Shown: positions 41,049 to 51,058, counted from the first letter of the stretch. The stretch is 64,000 nucleotides of DNA from CAIKMD01 sp963803265 (GCA_963803265.1 CAWDLZ010000015.1:62001-126000), one strand, 5' to 3'. Notes: a model not told the origin generated them from the letters alone. A program made the numbers and translations.

Positions 41049-41834
41049 ATGGCCGAAAATCAAATCCGCTTTGACAACGGAGCCGCTTACGAGCGGATGA
41101 TAGGGACCTGGAGCCGGCTTGCGGGTGATATCTTCCTCGATTGGCTGGCGCCACCCCCGGGCTTGCGATAGATCGACGTCGGCTGCGGCAGTGGCGCCTT
41201 CACCGAGCTGCTCATCGAGCGGTGCGCGCCAGCCGAGGTTCAAGGGATCGATCCGTCCGCGGCGCAGCTCGCCTTTGCGCAAGCGCGGCCCGCATTGCGC
41301 GTGGCAGAGTTCCGCCAAGGAGACGCCATGGCACTTCCCTTCGCAGTAGCCAGGTTCGATGTGGCCGTCATGGCACTGGTGATTTTCTTCGTTCCCGATC
41401 CGGCCAAGGGCGTCGCCGAGATGGTCCGGGTGGTTGGTCCGGGCGGCACGGTGGCGGCCTATGCGTGGGACATGGCGGGCGGCGGACCTCTCGAGCCGAT
41501 CCAAGCCGAGATTCGCGCGATGGGCCTCACGCTCCCACTTCCCCCGAGCCCCGGTGCGTCTCGGATGGACGCCCTGCGGGACTTGTGGACCGGCGCGGGC
41601 CTCCGTGCGGTCGAGACTAGGGAGATCGTGATCCAACGGACGTTCACCGATTTCGACGACCTCTGGACGACCAGCCTGATGGCGCCGAGCCTTGGCCCGA
41701 CCGTCGCCGCGATGGCTTCCGGCGATGTGGAACTGCTCAAAACGCGCGTGCGCGCGCGGCTGCCGGCAGGTGCTGCGGGCCGTATTACCTACGGTGGACG
41801 CGCTAATGCGGTAAAGGGTCGCGTAACCAAGTAA
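41049..41834 (+). pseudogene. Class I SAM-dependent methyltransferase with an internal TAG
   Basis: Encodes MAENQIRFDNGAAYERMIGT, then LDWLAPPPGLR, TAG at codon 41 (41169-41171), and the SAM-binding motif IDVGCGSGAFTELLIERC in the same frame, through GTVAAYAWDMAGGGP to the end at 41834. The stop replaces what is normally Trp in this family (TGG to TAG). Without it the protein would be 261 aa, normal for UbiE-like methyltransferases. GAAGGA precedes the ATG. An IS1182 element begins immediately downstream. Substrate unknown. Confidence 0.8.
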
Positions 41835-41841
41835 CCGCGTC

Positions 41842-43557
41842 CGCTTTTGGTCCAGGCTGTGTGGAAACGTTTTTCGCTCTAAAAAAAGCGCACGCACCCG
41901 GGCGCGGTAGATCTCGATGCGACCGTCTGAGCCCATTTTGCTGCATCGAGTCAGGAATCGATCCTGGCGCAACCTCGAGCCACGCTGAGCGACCTGAACG
42001 GTCACACGGCGCGCACAACAGTACACGCTCCTCAAGCCCGGATCGCCGCGAGGAGCGGTTTGATCCCAACGATGTTCATCACGCGCGTGAGGTTGTAGGC
42101 GAGCACGTGCAGCGCCATCTCGGCCGCCACCTTCGGCAGCGTCTTCATCAGAAAGTGCGTCGCCCCCATCCGCATCTTCAGCGTGCCAAACGGATGCTCG
42201 ACGGTTTCGCGGCGCACACGCATGGCCTGCGGGTTCTGATCGAGCCGCGTCTGCGCGGCCTCGACAACGTGTTCGTGTTCCCAGCGTTTGATGCGGCGCT
42301 CGTTGGCCGTTGTGCACTGACCCTTGAGCGGGCATGTGCGGCACGCCTTCGTCAAGTAAATCCGCATCTTCTGGCCATCCTCATCAGCGGTGAAGTGGTG
42401 TGCCAGGTTCTCGCCGGCCGGGCAGCGATAGACATCGTTTTCGGCCGAATAAACAAAATCAGGTTTCCCAAAGCGGCCTGCCGACTTGGCGCCCGAGGTT
42501 TGCGGCTTGGGTAGTGTGACCGCGACGCCGGCCTGTTCGCATGCCAGGATTTCCTCACCTTTAAAGTAGCCCCGATCCGCAACGACGTCCAAGTTATCGC
42601 TGCGCAGCGCAGCTTTTGCCGCCTGCGCCATCGTCGCCAGTTGCGATCTATCCGTGCCGACGTTGATGACCTCGTGTGCGACAATCAGATGGTTCGTGGT
42701 GTCGACCGCACTTTGCACGTTGTAGGCCACCATGCCTGAGCCGCGACCGCTCGTTGCCATCGAGCGGCAATCGGGATCGGTCAGCGATATTTGCTTGTCG
42801 GGCGAAGCGAGCAATGCCTTTTCAATCGCGGCCAGCCGCTGCACTTCTTCTTCAAGCTTCGCCAGCTTTTCCTTAAGCCGCGTCTTGATCAGCAGCACCG
42901 TTTCTGACGGCTCTTCTCCTGCGGCAGTCTGGCGGTCGGCGGTGTCGAGTTGGCTCATGTAGCGCGCCACGCTCTCTTCGATCTGCTTCTGGCGGCGCTG
43001 GATCTTGCCCTGCGTGAAGTTGTTGTCGCGACTGTTCACGGCCTTGAACTTGCTGCCATCGATGGCAACGCTGGCCTTCGCCAGCAGGCCCATCTTGCGG
43101 CACAACTCAACGAATCGCACGCAAACCTTCCTGATCGCGGGACCATTGTCCTTGCGGAAGTCGGCGATGGTTTTGTGATCCGGCGCGAGCCGCCCCGTCA
43201 GCCACATCACCTCGAGATTGCGGCCAGCCTCACGCTCCAGCCGCCGGCTCGATTGGACCCGGTTGAGATAGCCGTAAATGTAGAGCTTGAGCATCGGCGA
43301 AGGATGGTACGCCGGCCGGCCGGTCGCTGCCGGATCGACGCCATCGAACCCGAGGTCGCGGAGTTCCAATGCATCGACGAACACATCGACCGCGCGAACA
43401 GGATTGCTCTCCTCCACCCAATCATCAAGGCATTCCGGCAACAGCGTCGTCTGCTGGCGATCCGCCCCTTGAATGAAACCCTTCATCATCCCCCCGCGTG
43501 ATCCAGCAAAAGAATCATATCATCGATGGGGTTTCCACACAGCCTGGGTCAAAAGCG
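41842..43557 (-). mobile_element. IS1182-family insertion sequence
   Basis: About 1.7 kb bounded by inverted repeats. CGCTTTTGGTCCAGG then CTGTGTGGAAAC at the left (41842-41868) is mirrored at 43531-43557 with two mismatches over 27 bases. One transposase gene lies on the minus strand. I could not fix a target duplication, so the ends are approximate. Confidence 0.8.
42032..43489 (-). CDS. IS1182-family transposase
   Basis: Intact 485-aa transposase with an N-terminal DUF772-like domain (AYHPSPMLKLYIYGYLNRVQ), DDE catalytic region (KASVAIDGSKFKAVNS, VVADRGYFKGEEI) and the C-terminal DDE_Tnp_1_6 region with a Cys cluster (KACRTCPLKGQC) and RVRRETVEHPFGTLKMRMG. Its length matches intact family members, so the element may be active. 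Confidence 0.93.
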   Translation of the reverse strand: MMKGFIQGADRQQTTLLPECLDDWVEESNPVRAVDVFVDALELRDLGFDGVDPAATGRPAYHPSPMLKLYIYGYLNRVQSSRRLEREAGRNLEVMWLTGRLAPDHKTIADFRKDNGPAIRKVCVRFVELCRKMGLLAKASVAIDGSKFKAVNSRDNNFTQGKIQRRQKQIEESVARYMSQLDTADRQTAAGEEPSETVLLIKTRLKEKLAKLEEEVQRLAAIEKALLASPDKQISLTDPDCRSMATSGRGSGMVAYNVQSAVDTTNHLIVAHEVINVGTDRSQLATMAQAAKAALRSDNLDVVADRGYFKGEEILACEQAGVAVTLPKPQTSGAKSAGRFGKPDFVYSAENDVYRCPAGENLAHHFTADEDGQKMRIYLTKACRTCPLKGQCTTANERRIKRWEHEHVVEAAQTRLDQNPQAMRVRRETVEHPFGTLKMRMGATHFLMKTLPKVAAEMALHVLAYNLTRVMNIVGIKPLLAAIRA

Positions 43558-43660
43558 CCCGAAATGGGGTCTCGGCCCTGGGGCAGCCATGCTGGCGAAG
43601 GCGGTCTTACGCTCTGCCGATGCGCTGGTCGGCTTGGCGCCGAGTAGGTTCATCCGGCAT

Positions 43661-43715
43661 CTGGCTACCCGAGCGGGATGCTATCTTTCTTGCGGATCCC
43701 TGATCGTCCGAGGAA
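43661..43715 (+). promoter_or_regulatory. Conserved upstream element, copy B
   Basis: Partner of the element at 39608-39661. The core lies at 43663-43685 and ends about 55 bases before the hydrolase ATG at 43739. Confidence 0.45.
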
Positions 43716-43738
43716 TCTTGGTTGAAGAGGAGGACCGC

Positions 43739-44414
43739 ATGACTGGAAAGCCCAGCTGGTTGCGCGTATCCGCAATGGCGATTGCGTTTGCCGCTGCGAT
43801 TTATGGCGCCGTGCCCGCGCCGGCCGCCGACATTATCGCCGATTGGCCGAACGTGAAGATGCCTCCCCCACCCGAGCTCAAGCCCGTGACGCTCGACGGC
43901 AAGACGACCGCCCTCTTCATCCTCGATTTGCAGGCGCCGAGCTGCACCATGGCGCAGCGCCCGCATTGCGTCGAACTCGATCCTGAAGATCAAAGTTGTG
44001 ATGGACCGGGCTCGTGCAATCAACGCGATGTTAGCCTATGCCTTACCAAACCGCACAACCACTACCGTCGTCGATCCTGGCCTGGCTCCGCATAAGCGCG
44101 AGATCGTCGCCCAGGAACTTTCCGGACCCGACAAGTTTCTGGCCACAGATCTCGACGGGCGCCTCAAGGACCGCGGCATCAGGACCGTGATCATCACCGC
44201 GACCTCGACGTGAGGCGTCGGCATCGGCACCGGGAGCGCCGCGGCACAGCGCGGCTATAAAGTGATCTACCCGGTCAACGGTATCTCGTCGGAGGATGCG
44301 GGCAGGCAATTATACGCCGCTTGGCACATGTCCGGAGGTGGACCGCCGATCGCGATCAAGTTCGTGACCGTGACGCGCAGCGACACGATCACATTCGAGG
44401 ATGCGAACCCCTAA
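43739..44414 (+). pseudogene. Secreted isochorismatase-like cysteine hydrolase, frameshift plus in-frame stop
   Basis: Starts with a signal peptide (KPSWLRVSAMAIAFAAAIYG, AAD), then KTTALFILDLQAPSC, a typical isochorismatase-family opening with the catalytic Asp. An extra C near 43976 breaks the frame; removal gives VESILKIKVVMDRARAINAM. A TGA at 44211-44213 then interrupts the frame inside TVIITATST-GVGIGTGSAAAQRG, where the family has its catalytic Cys/small-residue loop. The frame resumes to TAA 44412-44414, about 224 aa in total. No Cys is visible at the expected place, so it may have lost hydrolase activity even before the stop. Confidence 0.7.
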
Positions 44415-44714
44415 GTCTCGGCTGCCCCGCCGGCACCGGGGTCGGAAGTGAAGTAAGCGCCGGTGGTACAGATGTCTGCTCAGCTTTCGCACCTGGACTG
44501 ACGCCCGGCGAAAGCATCCGTCCGACGGCGCACTCCGACAGCCAGCATCGTGGTTAGAAGTTCAATTGCCTCGCGAGGAAGATTGACCACGGCATTAATT
44601 CGGTGCCAGAAAACAACGCTCAGCGTGGTAGCGGAGCCGGGCTGTACCATTTCTGAAGAGGCGGGCAGCCTCGCCGGGCTCTTCAATCATCGACCCATTA
44701 ACCGAGGGGGCGGC
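44415..44714. other. Intergenic region
   Basis: About 300 bases between the decayed hydrolase and the GPP34-MFS fusion gene. No gene or clear motif is seen apart from the GAGGGGG ribosome binding site at its end. Confidence 0.4.
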
Positions 44715-46580
44715 ATGGGAAGCTTTAGTCTGATTGAGGAACTGGTGCTCCTCACGCTTGAGGATCGCGGCGGCGAATTCGATCGTGTGCCGGAAGCCTT
44801 CCTGGTAGCCGGGATCGCGGGTAGCGCGCTCATCGATCTCTCGCTTCGCGGCAAGCTCAATTCTGATCTGGGCGCGGTTTGGGTCGTGGATAACACGCCG
44901 ACAGGCGACAGGATCTTGGATCGCGTCCTTGCCGAAGTCGCTGCGGAATCGCGCCGGCTCGACGCGCGCGCGTGGATCATCCGTCTGTCGCCGCGCGCGA
45001 TGGAAATGCGCGCCCAAGCGATCAAGGACCTGTGCGATCGCGGCATCCTGCGCAAGGACGGGCCTCGGTATCTTTGGGCCGAGAGCGAGCGCGACCGCCC
45101 GGCCGCTTCGGGACAGGAAACCAAACGGCGGATTCTCCAGCTTCTTTACAGCGACGACATTCCGGCGCCGGAAGATGTACCGCTGATCGCCATCGCGGAT
45201 GCGTGCTCCGTCTTCGAACGTATCCTGGCGCCGGCCGAGATCGAAGAAGTCGGGCCGCGCATCCGGCAGCTGTGCCGGATGGATTTGATCGGCGCGCAGA
45301 TCGCGCACGCGGCGCATCAGATCAACATCGAATTCCGAGCGGCCGAGCGGAAGACAGTGCTCGCCGGTCTCGCCGGCAATGTCCTCGAATGGTATGATTT
45401 TGGCGTCTACGGATATTTCGCGGCCGCCATCGGCACGCAGTTTTTCCCGGCGCGCGATCCGGCGACGTCGTTGCTGGCTTCTTTCGCGGTGTTCGCGATC
45501 GGTTTCCTGGCGCGACCACTGGGCGGCCTGGTCTTTGGCCATGTCGGAGACCGGCTCGGACGGAGGACGGCGGTCGTCGGCTCGGTCGTGACGATGGCAA
45601 TCCCTACTTGCCTCATGGCTATCTTGCCCACCTACGCGCAGATCGGGATCGTCGCGCCGCTGTTCCTGATTGTACTGCGGCTTGCCCAAGGCCTCGCGGT
45701 CGGCGGCGAATACACGACCTCGATGGTCCTTCTGGTCGAGCAGGCGCTCCCCAGCCGTCGCGGCTTCGTCGGTAGCTTCGCGCCGTTCGGCGCGTTCGGC
45801 GGGCTGCTGCTCGGCTCGGCGGTCGGCTGGGCCATCACCGGCTCGCTAAGTCCCGAGCAGTCGGCCGATTGGGGCTGGCGCGTCGCCTTTGTGACCGGGC
45901 TGGCGATCGGGCTGGTGGTTTTTTTCATCCGCCGCCGACTGCCGCACGATGTCGCGATCGTTGGCCCGCGCCCCGAGCAGTCGCCGCTCAGCGACGCCCT
46001 GCGCACGCAAAAACGCGCGATGTTGCAGGTCATCGGCTTCAGCTTAGCGACGGGCGTCGGCTTCTATCTCTGCTTCGTTTACGTCACCACCTGGCTGCAC
46101 AACGTGACGTCGATCCCCCAATCGACGGCGCTGCTGCTCAACAGCGTCGGCTTGGCGGCGATGATGGTGCTCACGCCGCTGATCGGCGCGTTTTCCGATC
46201 ATGTCGGGCGCAAGCCGATCCTCTTCGTGGGCGCGGCGGGTTTGGCGGTTCTGTCGGTCCCTATGTTCTGGCTGATGGGCAACGGCACGCTTCTTGCCGT
46301 CATGATCGGTCAGATCGGCTTTGCGTTTTTCATCGGCTGCTTCGGTGGCGCCGGCCCGGCTTTCATGGTCGAGGCATTTCCTAAACATGTCCGCTGCTCG
46401 GGATTGTCGGTCGGATACAATCTGTCGATGTCGATTTTTGGCGGTACCGTGCCGATGGTGGCGGTCTACCTCATCGCCGCGACGGGCCGGGTTTTGGCCC
46501 CCGCTTGGTACCTCGCCGCGGTCGCGGTGATTTCCGGCTGGATGGCCGCCATCATCCGTAGCCACGATGAGAGCGCCTGA
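44715..46580 (+). CDS. MFS (MHS-type) transporter with an N-terminal GOLPH3/GPP34-like domain
   Basis: A 621-aa single open frame with two distinct parts. Residues 1-205 look like the GPP34 (Golgi phosphoprotein 3) family: SLIEELVLLTLEDRGGEF, AGIAGSALIDLSLRGKL, and GDRILDRVLAEVAAESRRLDARAWI, ending in an all-helical segment. In eukaryotes this domain binds phosphoinositides on membranes. Residues 214-621 form a metabolite:H+ symporter (ProP-like): GNVLEWYDFGVYGYFAAAIG, motif A GHVGDRLGRR, and LRLAQGLAVGGEYTTS, with twelve predicted helices. GAGGGGG precedes the ATG by five bases. No stop or frameshift lies between the parts. The family assignment of the N-terminal domain is by pattern only. 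Substrate unknown. Confidence 0.75.
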   Translation: MGSFSLIEELVLLTLEDRGGEFDRVPEAFLVAGIAGSALIDLSLRGKLNSDLGAVWVVDNTPTGDRILDRVLAEVAAESRRLDARAWIIRLSPRAMEMRAQAIKDLCDRGILRKDGPRYLWAESERDRPAASGQETKRRILQLLYSDDIPAPEDVPLIAIADACSVFERILAPAEIEEVGPRIRQLCRMDLIGAQIAHAAHQINIEFRAAERKTVLAGLAGNVLEWYDFGVYGYFAAAIGTQFFPARDPATSLLASFAVFAIGFLARPLGGLVFGHVGDRLGRRTAVVGSVVTMAIPTCLMAILPTYAQIGIVAPLFLIVLRLAQGLAVGGEYTTSMVLLVEQALPSRRGFVGSFAPFGAFGGLLLGSAVGWAITGSLSPEQSADWGWRVAFVTGLAIGLVVFFIRRRLPHDVAIVGPRPEQSPLSDALRTQKRAMLQVIGFSLATGVGFYLCFVYVTTWLHNVTSIPQSTALLLNSVGLAAMMVLTPLIGAFSDHVGRKPILFVGAAGLAVLSVPMFWLMGNGTLLAVMIGQIGFAFFIGCFGGAGPAFMVEAFPKHVRCSGLSVGYNLSMSIFGGTVPMVAVYLIAATGRVLAPAWYLAAVAVISGWMAAIIRSHDESA

Positions 46581-46844
46581 TCCAGCGCGGCGTCCTCGAA
46601 GTGACTTGAACCCCACCGTCATTACGGAATGGCGATGCGGAGTTCGTCCACGCTCGTTTGCTCATGGTTTCACCTCGTGGGCAGCCCCCCTCAACCATTG
46701 TTCAGGCTGCGCGAGGTATGGGCTGCCGTCCGGATCTCGCGTCCGCTTGCAGGAACGCCGGAGAAGCCGGAATATTTATTCCAGAGTAGGAGTCATCCCG
46801 GGGAATCCCGGTTAATATGTTGGCGAAAAAGGGAGGCAGGCCCG

Positions 46845-47822
46845 ATGATCCGTCTATTGCTCACGCTCGTCCTCGCCGTCGCCGCCGCGCCCGGCTATGC
46901 GGCCGACAAAGTGAAGATTTCCTACGTCGTGCCGACGGTCAATTACGGTGCCCTCTTCGTTGCCCTCGACAAGGGTTATTTCGCCGAGGAAGGCATCGAA
47001 GTAGAGCCGGTGCAAGCCGGAGGCGGCGTGGCGACACCCGCGCTCATCTCCGGCGATCTTCAATTCTCGGGTTCGCCCTCTGTGGCGATTAGCGCCGATT
47101 TGAAAGGGGCGCATCTCAAGGCCATCTTCGTCGGCTCCGATCAATCGGGGTTCCAGCTCTGGGTTCAGCCCGATATCAAGACGCTCGAGGATCTGAAGGG
47201 AAAGCAGGTCGCGATCATCAGCCGCGGCGACACCACCGAGATCGGGATGCGCTACATCCTCGCCAAGCACAACCTCCCCGACGACTTCCTATCCTACACG
47301 CCGATGGGCCCCGGCGTCGCGCGCGTGGCGGCGATCATGTCAGGTAATTTCCCGGGCGCGCTTATCGACGCTGGGGAGGTCAACGACATGGAGGATGCGC
47401 ATCGGCTCGGCAAGCTGCATATGCTCATCGACCTGAACAAGGAAGTGCACATGGTCTTCGGCGGCTATGCGACCTCGGACGCGCTCATCAAATCCGATCC
47501 CGACCTCGTGCGCCGCACCGTGCGCGCGCTGATGAAGGGCCTGGCGGTCAACCGCAAGTCGCGCGCCGATACGATTGCCGCGCTCGTCAAGCATGGATCG
47601 AGCGAGGACGCCGCCGCCAAAAGCTACGACCTCTTTGCGCCTACCTTGTCGCCGACCTCGGTCGTATCCGACGAAGACCAAGCCTTCGAATTGAAGCTCA
47701 GGGCCCGTATGCTCGGCATGGATCCGGGCAAGGTTCCGCCGTCCTCCTATTTCTTCGATTTCAGCTTCGTGAAGAAGGCGGCCGAGGAATTGAAGGCCGA
47801 GGGCTGGAAGCCGGAGCTGTGA
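46845..47822 (+). CDS. NMT1/SsuA-like ABC substrate-binding protein
   Basis: A 325-aa periplasmic receptor. It has a signal peptide (MIRLLLTLVLAVAAAPGYA), then KVKISYVVPTVNYGALFVAL and KGYFAEEGIEVEPVQAGGGV, typical of nitrate/sulfonate/thiamine-precursor-like binding proteins. GGGAGG precedes the ATG by eight bases. It is intact, but no transport partners are adjacent. The 264-base leader upstream shows no other gene. Confidence 0.88.
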   Translation: MIRLLLTLVLAVAAAPGYAADKVKISYVVPTVNYGALFVALDKGYFAEEGIEVEPVQAGGGVATPALISGDLQFSGSPSVAISADLKGAHLKAIFVGSDQSGFQLWVQPDIKTLEDLKGKQVAIISRGDTTEIGMRYILAKHNLPDDFLSYTPMGPGVARVAAIMSGNFPGALIDAGEVNDMEDAHRLGKLHMLIDLNKEVHMVFGGYATSDALIKSDPDLVRRTVRALMKGLAVNRKSRADTIAALVKHGSSEDAAAKSYDLFAPTLSPTSVVSDEDQAFELKLRARMLGMDPGKVPPSSYFFDFSFVKKAAEELKAEGWKPEL

Positions 47823-47867
47823 TAACGCGGCAGGCGCGGGGTCTCGCCAGCGCGCCGCTCGCTCGTT

Positions 47868-48398
47868 CTAGTTGGCCACTGCCTGGTTTGCGAGCTTGCC
47901 GGAGTCGCCGCGGTTGCGCCGAGCCCAAGAGATCGCCGCTAGCGCACATGTCGGACCTGGCAGCGGCCTTGCTGCCCAAGGCGTTGTCCGTGCCGCCTCA
48001 TGCACCTCCGGCAATCTGCCAACATGATCCTGAAGTTGCCGCGGATCATCGAAAAAGGCGATCTCGCCGTAAGCCTGGATGGCGACATAATTCCAAGTTG
48101 GGACTACTCCGCCTGTCTGCCGTTCCGTCGGGTACCAGGAGGGGCTGATGCAGGTATTTGGCCAGAGAAAAATCGCAAGCGCTTCAACGCCCGGCTGGAC
48201 ACCCTGCCATTGTGGGTTAGCGCGCAGCATGCCCTTGCGGCGCGCCGAATGGAGCAGGCTCGGGGCTCACGAGATTGGTAGATGGCTTGCCTCCATACCA
48301 TCGCTGCCGAATGTCACCAGCGTACCAAAGCCAATCTCTTTGATGACATCCTGTAAGACCGGAACGCGATCTTTCTTGAAATGCGCTGGAACGCACAT
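47868..48398 (-). pseudogene. paiB: Decayed PaiB-type FMN-binding regulator
   Basis: The N-terminus (MCVPAHFKKDRVPVLQDVIK, GFGTLVTFGSDGMEASHLPI) and a later stretch (LRANPQWQGV, ISPSWYPTERQTGGVVPTWN, FFDDPRQLQDHVGRLPEVHE) both match PaiB, an FMN-binding negative regulator family. A stop follows HLPIS, and the linking piece VSPEPAPFGAPQGH is in another frame, so at least two indels lie between 48210 and 48280. The C-terminus after HEAARTTPW is also degraded. This gene is truly broken, unlike the single-insertion cases. It lies on the opposite strand to its neighbours. Confidence 0.7.
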
Positions 48399-48640
48399 TC
48401 GGCCCCTCTGCTCATGGCGCGAGGCGCGTCATCTTACGCCGACGCCGAAAGGGACCCAAAGGCCCGCGCCGTCCCGCCGACGTAAACGGCAAGCACGGCG
48501 ATGCGTAGGGCGAAAGGCGCGCTCCCGACATTCACACTCCGCCTAATTGCGGGCCTGATCCTAGATCGCCGACGCACTTCTGGCGATCTTGTTTGCCAAT
48601 ACGATCGCGGCGAGCTTGGTCGGACGCCGAGCGGGCCGCG

Positions 48641-49364
48641 CTAGTCGAATTCTTCCCATGCGTCCGAGCTCGCGCCCGCGAGCTCCCGCAACCGCACTTC
48701 ATCGGCGGCGAATGCCGCGGCCGGCCCCTCGTGAACGACACGGCCGTCGTCGAGCACATAGACGCGATCGGCGATCTCGACGGCGGCGCGGACATTCTGT
48801 TCGACAAGGAGGACCGCGATCCCCTCGCTTCGCATCGACGCGACGACAGCGAACATGTCGCGCACGATCAGAGGCGCGAGACCCTGCGACGGCTCGTCGA
48901 GCAACAGCAGCTTCGGGTTCAGGAGCAATGCCCGACCGATCGCCAGCATCTCCTGCTCGCCCCCAGAGAGCTGGCCGCCTTTGGTTCAACCTCCGTTCCT
49001 GAAGTCGCGGGAACAGGCCGTATACTCTCGCCATCGTCCAGGGGCCCGGCCGCTCCAGAGGCACCAAAAGATTTTCCTCCACGGTCAAATTCGGAAAGAC
49101 GCGCCGGCCTTCCGGCACATAGCCCACGCCGAGCGCGGCAATGCGGTATGGCGGCCAATCGGTGGTGACGGCGTCGAAAATGTGCACGCTGCCGCTTCGC
49201 GCCGGGGTGAGCCCGACGACGCTACGCAGCGTCGTGGTCTTGCCGGCGCCGTTTCGTCCTAGAAGGGCGACGATCTCGCCCTCGCGCACTTCGAGACGCA
49301 CATCGTGCAGAATGTGGCTCTTGCCGTAATAGGTGTGGAGACTCTCGACCCGCAGCGTCGTCAT
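48641..49364 (-). CDS. livF: Branched-chain amino-acid-type ABC transporter ATPase LivF (one frameshift)
   Basis: Second ATPase of the operon, 240 aa when corrected. Walker A is GRNGAGKTT, the signature LSGGEQ and Walker B LLLLDEPSQGLAP. An extra T at 48980-48982 splits the frame before the signature; without it the sequence reads RLNQGGQLSGGEQEMLAIGR. The start overlaps the livG stop in ATGA. LivF and LivG together power import through LivHM. Confidence 0.87.
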
Positions 49365-50111
49365 GCCGCGGAACCGAGGTAAGCCGACTGGACGTCGCTC
49401 GTCGCCGGCAATCTCGTGGGGCGTGCCCTCAGCCAGCACCACCCCCTCGGCCAGTACCATGATACGGTCGGCCAGATGGAACACGACACGCATGTCATGC
49501 TCGATCAGAACGATCGCAAGCCGATCGTTCCGATGCAGGCGTCGAACGAGACGGACAACATCGCGGGTCTCCTGATCGCCCATTCCGGCGGTGGGTTCGT
49601 CGAGCAGGAGAAGGCGAGGCCTCAACGCCAACGCCATCATGATCTCGGTGGCGCGCTGATCGCCGTGCGAAAGCTCGCCCGCCAGCCGCCCAGCCAGCCC
49701 GGCGAGGCCGCCCATCTCGAGGAGCTCATCCACGCGGTCGGCGATCTCCTTGCGGCGCCGCCGCGACAACCAGGAATGCAGGCGCAAGCCCGCCGCTACC
49801 TCCACTGGAATGAGCAGGTTGTCGCGCACGGTCAGTTCCGGAAAGATCTCGGTCACCTGAAATGTGCGTGTGATCCCCATTTCCACCCGGCGATGGGCGG
49901 GCAGATCGGTGATGTCCTTGCCGTCCAACCGGATGCTGCCTCCGCTCGGCGGAAGCAGGCCGCTGATCAGATTGAAGAACGTGGTCTTGCCGGCGCCATT
50001 CGGGCCGATCACCGCGCGCAGCTCGCCTGCCTTGACGGCGAACGAGACGCGGTTGACGGCGACCAGGCTCCCGAAATGGCACGACAGGTCGCGAACCTCG
50101 AGCAGGCTCAT
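49361..50111 (-). CDS. livG: Branched-chain amino-acid-type ABC transporter ATPase LivG (one frameshift)
   Basis: First ATPase, 249 aa when corrected: Walker A GPNGAGKTT, signature region LSHGDQRATEI, and Walker B LLLLDEPTAGMG. As written the frame runs straight into LivF because of an extra base at 49395. Removing it gives the normal LivG end (ERVQSAYLGSAA, TGA), so the apparent LivG-LivF fusion is not real. It overlaps livM in ATGA. Confidence 0.87.
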
Positions 50112-51058
50112 GGCGTCGGCCTCCGGCCGAGGACGCCGAGAACGCCGCGGGGGAAGAATACCACCACCAGCACGAAGAACAGGCCGACCACGGACATCCA
50201 GTTGTCGGTCAGGCTGGACACCTTGTCCTGCAGCACCTCGAATATCGCCGCGCCGATCAGCGGTCCCCAGAACGAGCGCATGCCGCCGAGGACGACCATG
50301 ATCACGAACTCGCCCGATTGCTGCCAATGGAAGGCACGCGGATCGACGAAATTGTCGAGATAGGCATAGAGCGTTCCGGCCAGGCTGGCGAAGCCCGCCG
50401 AAATCACGAAGGACAGCCAGATATGCTGGTTGACCGGAATGCCGAGGAAGCGGGCGCGTCGCTCATTCTCGCGGATCGCGAGAAGGGTGCGGCCGAAGGG
50501 CGACCGCAGCAGCAGGGCCATGGCGCCGGCCGAGGCCGCGAGGCATAGGAGGACGAAGTAGTAGAACGCCTTGTCGTTGCCCGAGATGTCGATTCGGGCG
50601 AAGCCGAGATCGAGCGGCACCCTTTTCCATCCGGTCAGACCGTCGTCGCCGCCGGTCAGCTCGACCCAGCGGAAGGCGATGAAATAGAACACCTGCCCGA
50701 ACGCGATCGTCGCCATGGCAAAATAGACGCCGCGCAGCCGCACGATCATCGCGCCAATCGCCATCGCGCCGACCGTTCCGACGACGACCCCGATCAGCAG
50801 GCCGAGCGGCGTGCTGGGCAGAATATATTTTATGGTCATGCCGGCGCCATAGGCCCCGAGGCCGAGATAGGCGGCGTGGCCGAACGACAGCACGCCGGTG
50901 TAGCCGAGCAGGAAATTCACTGACATCGCGGCGAGCGCCATCACGAGGACGCGCGTGCCAAGCGCCGTGTAGCCGCCGATCAACGGGAACCAGAACGGAA
51001 CCGTCGCCAGCAGGGCCCATACCAGCAGACTTAGGCCATGCCTTTCCAGCGCCTTCAC
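50108..51058 (-). CDS. livM: Branched-chain amino-acid-type ABC permease LivM
   Basis: A 316-aa inner-membrane subunit with about nine to ten helices. Conserved stretches are NFLLGYTGVLSFGHAAYLG and VVLGGMRSFWGPLIGAAIFE. The start is GTG 51058, overlapping the livH stop in GTGA. It pairs with LivH to form the channel. Confidence 0.9.
   Translation of the reverse strand: MKALERHGLSLLVWALLATVPFWFPLIGGYTALGTRVLVMALAAMSVNFLLGYTGVLSFGHAAYLGLGAYGAGMTIKYILPSTPLGLLIGVVVGTVGAMAIGAMIVRLRGVYFAMATIAFGQVFYFIAFRWVELTGGDDGLTGWKRVPLDLGFARIDISGNDKAFYYFVLLCLAASAGAMALLLRSPFGRTLLAIRENERRARFLGIPVNQHIWLSFVISAGFASLAGTLYAYLDNFVDPRAFHWQQSGEFVIMVVLGGMRSFWGPLIGAAIFEVLQDKVSSLTDNWMSVVGLFFVLVVVFFPRGVLGVLGRRPTP

Noticed and set aside
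48699..50327. LivG-LivF fusion protein
   Set aside because: Explained by one extra base at 49395; the native stop and ATGA overlap return when it is removed.
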